DNA from: Desulfurococcaceae archaeon
GTDB taxonomy: Archaea > Thermoproteota > Thermoprotei_A > Sulfolobales > NBVN01
Length of the DNA stretch: 43,686 nt
Reading direction: 5' to 3'
Assembly: GCA_020832985.1 (NCBI GenBank)
Contig: JAJHRE010000005.1
Coordinates: 1-43,686, forward strand
Below are positions 9,744 through 18,347 of the stretch, piece after piece; the first letter of the stretch is position 1, and each line of letters starts with the position of its first letter. The translations under genes were made by a program, and so were the position numbers. Under the pieces are notes generated by a model, which was not told the DNA's origin, searched no databases, and saw nothing but the letters and a program-made list of their open reading frames with translations.

Positions 9744-10790
9744 ATGAACTTAACATGGTGGTATGTGGTGGTGAAGGTCGTATCCCCGGGTGAGCTTAAG
9801 TCACTACTATTTAAGGTCTTTAAAGCACTTAATGTTTACGATGAACATGCTGAGTTGATAGCTGATTCCTTAGTATGTGCTAATTTAAGATGTGTTGACT
9901 CTCACGGAGTTTCTAGGGGTTTAGACTTCATCAACGGTATTAGGGTTGGTGAGATTAACCCTAGACCTAATATTAGGGTTATTAGAGAGGATAGTGCTTC
10001 AGTACTTATTGATGGTGATAGAGGTATAGGGATTCCAGTAGCTTATGAAGTCACTAGGAGGGTTATAGAGAAAGCTAAGAGGTTGGGTGTGGGGGTGGGT
10101 GCTGCTAAGAACTTATGGAATGTTGGAGCACTAGCTTACTACGTCATGAAGATAGCTAATGAGGGGTTAGTAGGTATTGCATTAGCTAATGCTAGGGCTA
10201 GGATATCAATACCTGGTGTTAAGTCAGCTATAGTAGGTACTAACCCGATAGCTGTGGGTATACCTACAGCTTCAGAACCGATAATACTTGATATGGCCTT
10301 ATCCACTGCAGCATTCGGGAAGATAGTCCTAGCCGCTAGGAAGGGTGAGAAAATACCTGAGGGTTGGGCATTAAATAAGGAGGGTAAACCTACTACAGAC
10401 CCTAAAGAAGCTTTAGAAGGATTCCTCCTACCAGTAGGTGGTTATAAGGGTTTCGGACTAGCTGTTGTAGTTGATATACTATGTAGTATATTTATCGGGG
10501 CTCCATACAGCTTAGTAATAAGTGGTAAGGGACCTTACACTCAAGGAGGTTTCCTAATAATGGCTATGAGTCCTAACATGTTCAGAAGTTATGATGAATT
10601 CGTTAAAGATATGGATAACTACGTAAGTACGTTGAAGTCCTTACCGAAGGACCCTGGAGTTGAGATCTTAATGCCTGGCGAACCTGAAGCAAGATGTTAT
10701 AAGGAGAGGTTATCTAAGGGTATACCATTAGATGATGAGATATGGGGTCAGTTAGTTAAGATCTCGAAGGAGTTAGGAATTAATGTATGA
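9744..10790 (+). CDS. malate/L-lactate (Ldh2/sulfolactate) dehydrogenase family protein
   Basis: Conserved DSHGVSRG, GTNPIAVGIP, GGYKGFGLAVVVDILC motifs; true start may be a GTG near 9771. Confidence 0.85.
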   Translation: MNLTWWYVVVKVVSPGELKSLLFKVFKALNVYDEHAELIADSLVCANLRCVDSHGVSRGLDFINGIRVGEINPRPNIRVIREDSASVLIDGDRGIGIPVAYEVTRRVIEKAKRLGVGVGAAKNLWNVGALAYYVMKIANEGLVGIALANARARISIPGVKSAIVGTNPIAVGIPTASEPIILDMALSTAAFGKIVLAARKGEKIPEGWALNKEGKPTTDPKEALEGFLLPVGGYKGFGLAVVVDILCSIFIGAPYSLVISGKGPYTQGGFLIMAMSPNMFRSYDEFVKDMDNYVSTLKSLPKDPGVEILMPGEPEARCYKERLSKGIPLDDEIWGQLVKISKELGINV

Positions 10791-11085
10791 TTCTAAAGTC
10801 TTTGAACTCACCTCTAAAATCCTCATAAACTACCTTAACATCAGTAATGAAGCCCGGCCCCTCATCCCTAACCCTACTTATTAACTCCTCTATAGCTTCT
10901 TCATCACCTTCAACAACAAACTCTACAGAACCATCATCTAAATTCCTAACATACCCTCCCAACCCTAACTTCCTAGCCTCCCTCCACACATAATACCTCA
11001 TACCGACTCCCTGAACGATACCGTAGAGTCTTACTACAGCCCTCCTCATAGTTAAACACCTACTCCTGACATGAGGTGTAAGCAT
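10780..11085 (-). CDS. acyP: acylphosphatase
   Basis: RLYGIVQGVGMRYYVWREARKLGLGGYVRNLDDGSVEFVVEGDEE signature. Confidence 0.93.
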   Translation of the reverse strand: MLTPHVRSRCLTMRRAVVRLYGIVQGVGMRYYVWREARKLGLGGYVRNLDDGSVEFVVEGDEEAIEELISRVRDEGPGFITDVKVVYEDFRGEFKDFRIIH

Positions 11086-11362
11086 CTATAACAGCACTTA
11101 CTAAGTCATCTATTGAAGCCCCTAAAAACTCTACACTACCTCTAAACCCATCTAATATACTAGCTACTTCAGAAACCTTCCTCCCAGTTAGACTAGACTC
11201 AATATCATGTATAGCTTCCTCAGGGTATAGGAAGAAATCCCCGCTTATGACGACCTTCACAATAGTATCGTTTACTACTTCAATGTCCACCTTAACTGTC
11301 TTACCACCAACTCTCTTAGTGGATGTACACACCTTCATAAACACTACCTCTGGAATACCCAC
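11060..11362 (-). CDS. lplB: separate lipoate-protein ligase C-terminal (accessory) domain protein
   Basis: KTVKVDIEVVNDTIVKVVISGDFFLYPEEAIHDIESSLTG resembles the LplA C-terminal domain; overlaps the catalytic subunit gene. Likely start at the internal ATG (MKVCTSTK). Confidence 0.75.
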   Translation of the reverse strand: MGIPEVVFMKVCTSTKRVGGKTVKVDIEVVNDTIVKVVISGDFFLYPEEAIHDIESSLTGRKVSEVASILDGFRGSVEFLGASIDDLVSAVIDAYTSCQE

Positions 11363-12108
11363 TCAACACTCCTATACTTCTCAATAAGTTTATTAGCTAA
11401 TTCCAACTCCTCACGAGTGTAGTGACCTCGGTAGAAGTCAGTGTTTAAGGCCTTACTAAACCCCTTTATAAGAGCACTGATGACTTCATCCTTACTTACA
11501 GTCCTACCTAACTCCCTAGATATAGTCGTAACCCTCTCTAATATTGATGTTACCCTATGTACTGATAACTTCTCCTTAGGAGCTCTAAGCGACTTACTTA
11601 ACGTTATTAAGTCTGTATTATACATTAACGTCCCATGCTGTAGTAATGCATTCTTCCTCCTAGACTGAGCACTACCAGATACTTTCCTACCATTAATTAC
11701 TACATCATTTATAGGTATGAAATCAGCGTTAAGTCCGAATTCCTTAATAGCGTATATTATACCACTACATATAATCCTGTAACTATCCATTATGTTTGTG
11801 GAGATGTCTTTAATAGATGCTACTACTGAGTATGTGACCTCACCGTTAACGTCATGATATACTGAACCCCCACCGCTAATCCTCCTAGTGAAGCCTATAT
11901 TATTACTCCTTAAGAACTCTAGATTAACTGCATCCTCAACTCTTTGGAAGTATCCTATAGTTACAGCACTTGGTTTAAATACATAGAGTCTCAACGTATT
12001 AGGTATGATGTTGGAGTCTCTCAACAACAACATAGCTTCATCTACAGCCATATTCCAATACACATCACCTTCATCAATAATTAACCTCCACATAATAACA
12101 CCTAACAT
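11344..12108 (-). CDS. lplA: lipoate-protein ligase A, catalytic domain
   Basis: RRISGGGSVYHDVNGEVTYSVV and GRKVSGSAQSRRKNALLQHGTLMYNTD motifs. Confidence 0.9.
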   Translation of the reverse strand: MLGVIMWRLIIDEGDVYWNMAVDEAMLLLRDSNIIPNTLRLYVFKPSAVTIGYFQRVEDAVNLEFLRSNNIGFTRRISGGGSVYHDVNGEVTYSVVASIKDISTNIMDSYRIICSGIIYAIKEFGLNADFIPINDVVINGRKVSGSAQSRRKNALLQHGTLMYNTDLITLSKSLRAPKEKLSVHRVTSILERVTTISRELGRTVSKDEVISALIKGFSKALNTDFYRGHYTREELELANKLIEKYRSVEWVFQR

Positions 12109-12164
12109 ATAGTTAATTAAGATTTATTTAAGTTTAAGGTGGTGAGTACTTAGGTAGTTAGTAG

Positions 12165-13154
12165 TTGATTGTGAGGGCCTCTATAGGGACTCTAGCAACT
12201 ATAGGACTCTTAAACATAGATATTGTTGAGAAGCCTACTACTGCCTACATACTCCTATACTCACAGAGTGGTTGTTTAGGTACGTGTATGTTCTGTTCTC
12301 AAAGCATGTTAAGTACTTCTAGTAAGTCCTTAGTATCTAGGGTTTCATGGCCTGAAGTAGATCTGAAGGTACTTACTAGAGGTATTAAAGGTTGTGATGT
12401 CTTCGAAAGAGTATGTATCCAGACAGTTATTAAGGAAGGGTTTAAAGAGGATGTTTTAAAGATTATAAATACTTTAAGGAGTGAAGGTATTGGTAAACCA
12501 GTTAGTGTGTCATTAACACCTACGGATAAGGACTACCTCATACTCCTTAAGGATTTAGGAGTTGATTATTTAGGGATTGGTTTTGATGCTGCAACACCTA
12601 AAACCTTCAACTTAGTGAAGAAACCGTATAGCTGGCAGACATATCTTGAATTCCTGAGGGATTGTATGGATGTGTTCGGTCCTAATAAAATCTACATACA
12701 CTTAATCTACGGGTTAGGTGATAATGATTTAGAATTCATCAACGCTATGAAGTATTTCATAGGCTTAGGGGTTAGGATAGCGTTATTCGCATTTACACCA
12801 GTTAAAGGTACTCCATACGAGTCTCGTAATAAGCCTAACATAATTAATTATAGGAAGGTACAGATTTTAAGGTATCTCCTAACTCTAGGTTACAACGTAG
12901 ATGATTACATCATCGTGAATAACGGTAATGTGTACCTAAGGAGGGAATTAGTTAGAAACATCTTAGAGAATATTGATGGGTATTTAAATGTTTTCATAAC
13001 TAGTGGTTGTCCAGGATGTAATAGGCCATTCTATAACGAGAGTGTTAGGGGGCCATACTATAACTACCCATCAACAAACTTCCTACGTAAGCATATCTCA
13101 GATTTAATGAGGGAGTTAAGGATATTGATGGATGAAGGTGGTAGTATTAGGTAG
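12165..13154 (+). CDS. radical SAM protein, probable archaeal lipoyl synthase component (LipS1/LipS2 type)
   Basis: CX3CX2C (CLGTCMFC) and C-terminal TSGCPGCNRPFYNESVRGPYYNYP; divergent from lplA and overlapping the next radical SAM gene. Confidence 0.75.
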   Translation: MIVRASIGTLATIGLLNIDIVEKPTTAYILLYSQSGCLGTCMFCSQSMLSTSSKSLVSRVSWPEVDLKVLTRGIKGCDVFERVCIQTVIKEGFKEDVLKIINTLRSEGIGKPVSVSLTPTDKDYLILLKDLGVDYLGIGFDAATPKTFNLVKKPYSWQTYLEFLRDCMDVFGPNKIYIHLIYGLGDNDLEFINAMKYFIGLGVRIALFAFTPVKGTPYESRNKPNIINYRKVQILRYLLTLGYNVDDYIIVNNGNVYLRRELVRNILENIDGYLNVFITSGCPGCNRPFYNESVRGPYYNYPSTNFLRKHISDLMRELRILMDEGGSIR

Positions 13155-14001
13155 TATTAAGGTCTTCATACCAGGTCTTAAATACCCAAGCATAAGTATC
13201 ACAGGTGATTACTGCTCACTAATGTGTGACTACTGTAGAGCTCATTACTTGAGGGGTATGAAGAAAGTACTAACACCTAAGGAATTATATGACTTAGTCA
13301 GGATGTTATATAAGAAAGGTATTAACGGAGTCTTAGTAAGTGGTGGTTTTAATACTGAAGGATCCCTCCCAATAGACCCCTACATACCTGTGATTAAGGA
13401 TATTAAGAAGGACTTCAAGATAGTGGTTAGCGTACATACAGGATTGATTAGTAGGTCTTTAGCGAGTAAGTTAAGAGATGCTGGTGTTGATATAGTTGAT
13501 TATGAGTTAGTAATTGATGATTACGTAATTAAGGAGGTAATGCATTTAAAGAGTAAGAGAGGTGAAGACTTCCTAAAAACTTATGATGAACTTGTAAAGT
13601 ACGGTCCTCCATACATAGTACCACATATATTAGTAGGTGCTAACTACGGTAGAGTGATAACAGAATTCAAAGCTATAGACATACTAAGAGATTATAACCC
13701 ACCAATAACAGTCCTCCTAATACTAAAACCAACTGAAAACACACCTATGGCTAACGTAAGAACACCTACAGAAGAAGTGATTGAAGTATTCAAGTATACG
13801 AGGAAGAGATTAAGTAGTGAGATAGCTTTAGGGTGTATGAGACCTCTAGAAGTAAAATACACATTAGACTTCAAACTAACTGAGTTAGGACTTATAGACA
13901 GAATAGTAAACCCGCTGAAGAAGTTCATAGATGAGTTCCAAGTAGAGATCATTGAAACATGCTGTTCACTACCTAACGAATTAATTAAGAACTTATCATG
14001 A
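13132..14001 (+). CDS. radical SAM protein, probable partner lipoyl synthase component (LipS1/LipS2 type)
   Basis: SITGDYCSLMCDYCRAHYLRGM (CX3CX2C), GVLVSGGFNTEG, CMRP motif; overlaps the upstream radical SAM gene. Confidence 0.72.
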   Translation: MKVVVLGSIKVFIPGLKYPSISITGDYCSLMCDYCRAHYLRGMKKVLTPKELYDLVRMLYKKGINGVLVSGGFNTEGSLPIDPYIPVIKDIKKDFKIVVSVHTGLISRSLASKLRDAGVDIVDYELVIDDYVIKEVMHLKSKRGEDFLKTYDELVKYGPPYIVPHILVGANYGRVITEFKAIDILRDYNPPITVLLILKPTENTPMANVRTPTEEVIEVFKYTRKRLSSEIALGCMRPLEVKYTLDFKLTELGLIDRIVNPLKKFIDEFQVEIIETCCSLPNELIKNLS

Positions 14002-14038
14002 TAATCAGTAAGAACCCCTTAATAGTTTTAAAACCAAA

Positions 14039-14050
14039 GGTTTATAAACG
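14039..14050 (+). promoter_or_regulatory. TATA box upstream of tctC
   Basis: GGTTTATAAACG about 36 nt before the GTG start at 14080. Confidence 0.5.
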
Positions 14051-14079
14051 TCATTAAACCTAACTTATAGGTGTGATTA

Positions 14080-15210
14080 GTGTCTGCTAAGATATCATCT
14101 ACCTTAACTGTTGTGTTGGTTGTCTTGATTGTTGTTGCTGGTGTTGTTGGTTATTTTGCAGGTTCTTCAGCTGTACCACCACCTAAGACTGTAACTATAA
14201 CTACTACTGTAGGTACTCCAACAACAATAACAACTACAGTAACTACTACAATAACTGAGAAAGTAACAGTTACTATAACACCAACTCCTACACCAACACC
14301 TACAACCCCACCACCTATTGCATGGCCTACTAGACCTGTGACTATAATTGTTGGTTTCGGTGCTGGTGGTGGTAGTGACTTAGCTGCTAGAGCTATAGCT
14401 CCAGTACTTCAGAACTTAACAGGTGTTCCTTGGGTTGTTCAGAATATGCCTGGTGCTGGTGGTGCTATTGCTGAGGCCTACGTAGCTGAACAACCAGCTG
14501 ACGGGTATACAGTACTACTCTACGGTGCTTACGCACTAACTAACATAATTATGGGTAAGAACCCTCATAAGATGGAGGAGTATATACCTATCTGTAGGTT
14601 CCAATGGGATGTCGGTGGTTTATGGGTTAGAGCTGATGATACTAGGTTTAAGACTATTCAAGACTTCATAAACTACGCTAAGGAACGTGAGGTAACTGTA
14701 GGTGGTACTGGATTAGGTGCGGTCCCAGACCACCTGAATACTGCACTACTTGCTAAGTATACAGGTACTAAGTTGAAGTACATCCCCTACGAGTCTGCTG
14801 CTGAGATGAGGACTGACTTACTTGGAGGTAAGATAGATGCTATGATGGAGGAACCAGGTATTATAGTACCCCTAATTAAGGAGGGTAAAGTTAGAGCTCT
14901 AGTATTCTTCATAGATAGGAGGTTAAGTGACTTCCCAGACGTACCAGCAGCTACTGAATTAGGTCTAAACATAACCTACGGTTTATGGAGGGGTCTAGCA
15001 GTCAAGGCTGGAACACCGTCAGAGATAGTTAAGAAGTTAGAATGGTTATGTGAGCAAGCATATAATAGCCCATACTATAAGGAGCAAGAGAAGAGGCAGT
15101 ACCTCTACTACAGGCCTGGATTACTAGTAGGTGATGCGTTCAGAGAATTCGTAAAACAGGAATACTCAACATACTTACAGGTATATAAGGAGCTTGGATT
15201 AGCTAAGTAA
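14080..15210 (+). CDS. tctC: tripartite tricarboxylate transporter substrate-binding protein (TctC family)
   Basis: N-terminal hydrophobic signal, Thr/Pro-rich linker, then WPTRPVTIIVGFGAGGGSDLAARAIAPVL...PGAGGAIAEAYVAEQPADGYTVLL. Confidence 0.92.
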   Translation: MSAKISSTLTVVLVVLIVVAGVVGYFAGSSAVPPPKTVTITTTVGTPTTITTTVTTTITEKVTVTITPTPTPTPTTPPPIAWPTRPVTIIVGFGAGGGSDLAARAIAPVLQNLTGVPWVVQNMPGAGGAIAEAYVAEQPADGYTVLLYGAYALTNIIMGKNPHKMEEYIPICRFQWDVGGLWVRADDTRFKTIQDFINYAKEREVTVGGTGLGAVPDHLNTALLAKYTGTKLKYIPYESAAEMRTDLLGGKIDAMMEEPGIIVPLIKEGKVRALVFFIDRRLSDFPDVPAATELGLNITYGLWRGLAVKAGTPSEIVKKLEWLCEQAYNSPYYKEQEKRQYLYYRPGLLVGDAFREFVKQEYSTYLQVYKELGLAK

Positions 15211-15215
15211 CTTAG

Positions 15216-15710
15216 GTGATGGGAGTGTATGGTGAAATAATAGTTTTTTTATCCCTCCTCATATCTTCTTCATATCTCCTCTACGAAGCTCTTAAACTAC
15301 CTAAGTTACCGTTTGTTGTTATAGGGCCTGAGGTATGGCCTTCAATACTTTTAATAGGTATTATCATATCCTGTATTTCAGCAGTAGTTTACAGGTATGT
15401 TAGGAAGAACTACTATAGACCTCCTAAACTAGGGAGGGGTGGCTTAATCAGGGTGTTAACAACTATAATGTTTATAGTTATTTACGCTTTAGTCTTCGAG
15501 TATATCGGGTTCTTCATATCAACACTATTACTAATCCCGATATATTTAAAGTTCTTGAGGATTAGGACGTTAACATCGTTGGTAGTAGGCTTCATATTTG
15601 CTATGTTAGCACTCCTGTTATTCCCTGTATTTCTACTAATACCGTTGCCTAGAGGGTATGGGGTATTCTACGACTTAACCACATACATACTAGGTTTATT
15701 CGGTAGGTGA
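15216..15710 (+). CDS. tctB: tripartite tricarboxylate transporter small membrane subunit (TctB family)
   Basis: About 164 aa, 4 TM; GPEVWPSILLIGIIISC; lies between tctC and tctA. Confidence 0.8.
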   Translation: MMGVYGEIIVFLSLLISSSYLLYEALKLPKLPFVVIGPEVWPSILLIGIIISCISAVVYRYVRKNYYRPPKLGRGGLIRVLTTIMFIVIYALVFEYIGFFISTLLLIPIYLKFLRIRTLTSLVVGFIFAMLALLLFPVFLLIPLPRGYGVFYDLTTYILGLFGR

Positions 15711-17236
15711 TTACTGTGATGGAGTATCACTTAATCAATATATACCAAGCATTCATATACATAATCACCAACCCTTTAAACATGGGTGTACTGATTCTAG
15801 CATCTTTTATAGGGTTGTTAGCTGGTGCAACCCCTGGGATAACTTCAGTAGCTATTACAGCTATATTACTCCCATTCACTATATGGTTACCTCCAGAAAC
15901 AGCTATAATAGCTTTAGTAGCTGCCTACGCTTCAGCAGTTTACGGTGGTTCTGTCTCAGCAGTACTCTTCAGAATTCCAGGCAGTACTGAGAATATCATG
16001 ACGGCTTTAGATGGTTATGAGTTGACTAAGGCTGGTAGGAGTGGTTTTGCGTTAATGCTCTCTAGATTCTACTCATTCCTAGGTGGTTTAGTAGGAGGTC
16101 TTATAACGTTATTCCTCACACCTATACTAGCTGATGTAGCTGTAATGTTCGGGCCTTCAGAGATGTTCGCCTTAGTCGTTATGGCTATTTCATTCTTAGC
16201 GACATTTGAAGGAGGTGTTAAGGCTGTAATATCAGCCTTACTAGGTTTCTTCTTAGCTACTATAGGTTCAGACCCAGTCACAGGTGTGTATAGGTTTACG
16301 TTTGGGGTAACGATTCTAGGAGGTGGTTTCGACTTAGTCGCGGTTTTACTAGGTATATTCGCTATATCAGAAGTACTTAGGTTACTTGAGTCTGAGTTAA
16401 GGTTTGAGGTTGTTAAGGAGAGGTATAAGTTTAGAGAACTAATGTTCCCTAGTAAGGAATTATTCCTAAGGTTAGCTCCACCAGTCTTCTTAATAGCTGC
16501 CCCCATAGGTTGGTTAATTGGTTTCCTACCAGGTGTTGGGGCTACTACAGCAGCTGTAGTTGCTTACTTAATGGCTAGGAGGTTCTCTAAAAGTCCTGAG
16601 AAATGGGGTACAGGAATTCCTGAGGGTGTTGCAGTACCTGAGACAGCTAATAATGCAGCTGCTATGGGTACTCTAGTACCTACATTAGCCCTAGGTATTC
16701 CTGGAGGTGCTGCAACAGCGATAGTCTTAGGTGCTTTAATGATTCATGGAGTAATTCCCGGTGCGTGGGTATTCACCTACAGAGCTCAGTTAGGTTATAC
16801 AGTACTAGTAGGTACTGTCTTATCTAACGTAGTCTTCTACTTACTAGCACCTGTAGTTATCTACATGTTCTTAAGGTTAGGTGAGTTCTTAAGGAGGAAT
16901 ATACCGTTCTTAGCAGTTATGGTGATATTCTTCTGTGTATTCGGAGCTTACGTAATTAGGAATTCAGTAATAGATATAATAGCAACCCTGATTATAGGTG
17001 TTATCGCTTACGTGTTAAGTAGGTATAAATTCCCGACAGCACCTATGGCTATAGGCTTCGTTTTAGGACCTCTAGCTGAGAAATACTTCAGACGTTCACT
17101 CGATATAGCATTCGGTAATCCACTAGTATTTATATCAAGCCCTATAAGTCAGTTCATCTACATAGCAACCGCACTCGCAATCGTAGTACCTACACTATAT
17201 ACTAGACTTAAAACTCGTAAGGATGTTAAATCTTAA
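15707..17236 (+). CDS. tctA: tripartite tricarboxylate transporter large membrane subunit (TctA family)
   Basis: GLLAGATPGITSVAITAILLP, GSVSAVLFRIPGSTENIMTALDGYELTKAG, GFLPGVGATTAAVVAYLMARRFSK, PETANNAAAMGTLVPTLALGIPGGAATAIVLGALMIHGVIPG. Confidence 0.95.
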   Translation: MITVMEYHLINIYQAFIYIITNPLNMGVLILASFIGLLAGATPGITSVAITAILLPFTIWLPPETAIIALVAAYASAVYGGSVSAVLFRIPGSTENIMTALDGYELTKAGRSGFALMLSRFYSFLGGLVGGLITLFLTPILADVAVMFGPSEMFALVVMAISFLATFEGGVKAVISALLGFFLATIGSDPVTGVYRFTFGVTILGGGFDLVAVLLGIFAISEVLRLLESELRFEVVKERYKFRELMFPSKELFLRLAPPVFLIAAPIGWLIGFLPGVGATTAAVVAYLMARRFSKSPEKWGTGIPEGVAVPETANNAAAMGTLVPTLALGIPGGAATAIVLGALMIHGVIPGAWVFTYRAQLGYTVLVGTVLSNVVFYLLAPVVIYMFLRLGEFLRRNIPFLAVMVIFFCVFGAYVIRNSVIDIIATLIIGVIAYVLSRYKFPTAPMAIGFVLGPLAEKYFRRSLDIAFGNPLVFISSPISQFIYIATALAIVVPTLYTRLKTRKDVKS

Positions 17237-17274
17237 GTATTTTTCCTCCTAAACCATTTTACTTAGGGTAATAT

Positions 17275-17949
17275 GTGAAGGTAGTAGTTAAGTTAACTGG
17301 TAAGTTATTCGACTTAGGTAACGTAGATATTCTTAAGTCCTACTGTAGAATTATTAGGGATAGGTTCTTAAGAGGTTATAGATTCGCTATAGTATGCGGT
17401 GGTGGTTCTACAGCAAGACATTATATAGGTATGGCTAGGAAGTTAGGGGTTAGTGAGGGTTGGTCTGACTTACTAGGTATTAATATATCTAGGGTTAACG
17501 CATTACTCATGAACGCTGCCTTAGGTGATATCGCATATAGCTACATACCTAAGAATGTTGATGAGGTGTTAACAGCTTGGTCTTCAGGTAAGGTAGTCAC
17601 TTTAGGTGGTTTACAACCAGGCCAGTCAACTAATGCCGTAGCTATGGTAATTGCTGAGTTAGTAGGTGCTGACTTAGTAGTGAATGCTACTGATGTTGAC
17701 GGTGTATACGATAAAGACCCTAAGAAGTATAGTGATGCTAGGTTACTACCTAAAATAACTATAAATGAGTTGAAGAACTTAATCAGTAGTAGGTCTGAAG
17801 CCGGAACCTACGAACTCTTCGACCAACTAGCAATATCTATAGCTGAGAGGTCTAAAATCAAAATATACTTCGTAAACGGGTTTAAACCTGAGAATATCGA
17901 GAAGGTATTAGACGGTGTTAACGTAGGTACTGAAGTAATCTACACATAA
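17275..17949 (+). CDS. pyrH: UMP kinase (uridylate kinase), archaeal type
   Basis: VVVKLTGKLF, IVCGGGSTARHYIGMARKLG, VVNATDVDGVYDKDPKKYSDARLLPKI. Confidence 0.92.
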   Translation: MKVVVKLTGKLFDLGNVDILKSYCRIIRDRFLRGYRFAIVCGGGSTARHYIGMARKLGVSEGWSDLLGINISRVNALLMNAALGDIAYSYIPKNVDEVLTAWSSGKVVTLGGLQPGQSTNAVAMVIAELVGADLVVNATDVDGVYDKDPKKYSDARLLPKITINELKNLISSRSEAGTYELFDQLAISIAERSKIKIYFVNGFKPENIEKVLDGVNVGTEVIYT

Positions 17950-17992
17950 ATACCTAAACAATATAAGCCCTATAAATAACTTACTATATGGT

Positions 17993-18100
17993 GCGGGGGT
18001 GCCCGAGCCAGGGCAAAGGGGACGGGCTCAAGTTTCCAGCTACTAATGAGAGACCCGTTGGCGTAGGCCTGCGTGGGTTCGAATCCCACCCCCCGCACCA
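17993..18100 (+). tRNA. tRNA-Leu(CAA) with intron 18033..18052 and encoded CCA
   Basis: GCGGGGG...CCCCCGC acceptor + A + CCA; anticodon stem ACGGG/CCCGT with loop CTCAAG-A; about 20-nt intron after position 37; T arm GTGGGTTCGAATCCCAC. Confidence 0.93.
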
Positions 18101-18134
18101 CCTCAACAACATGTAATGTTGAAGCCGTTGTACA

Positions 18135-18234
18135 TACATTAATAGCATCATTAGTATTGGTTGAGGATTTAAACTAATGTTTCAAGTTCTAGAAGATTTA
18201 GTTGTGAGTATGATGATATGCTATTAGTAATGTA
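18135..18234. repeat. imperfect inverted repeat (17-bp arms with bulges)
   Basis: Left arm TACATTAATAGCATCAT (18135-18151); right arm ATGATatGCTATTAgtaATGTA (18213-18234). Confidence 0.6.
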
Positions 18235-18347
18235 GGAGTTCATTAAACTTAAATGGATGTTAGGTGGATTCTACTTTTAAGTCTTAATTATATGGTAATT
18301 AAACGTTAAGTTAATTAATACTATATTGAGTATGTCTTGGTACGAAT

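Noticed and set aside
14186-14320. Repetitive ACT/ACA-rich stretch considered as a tandem repeat or CRISPR-like array
   Set aside because: It encodes the Thr/Pro-rich linker of TctC; no regular repeat-spacer structure.
16069-16506. 145-aa minus-strand ORF
   Set aside because: Antisense to tctA, no family resemblance.
18207-18240. ATGATGA sequence considered as a C/D box sRNA C box
   Set aside because: No CTGA D or D' box at suitable spacing; the sequence is better explained as part of the inverted repeat.
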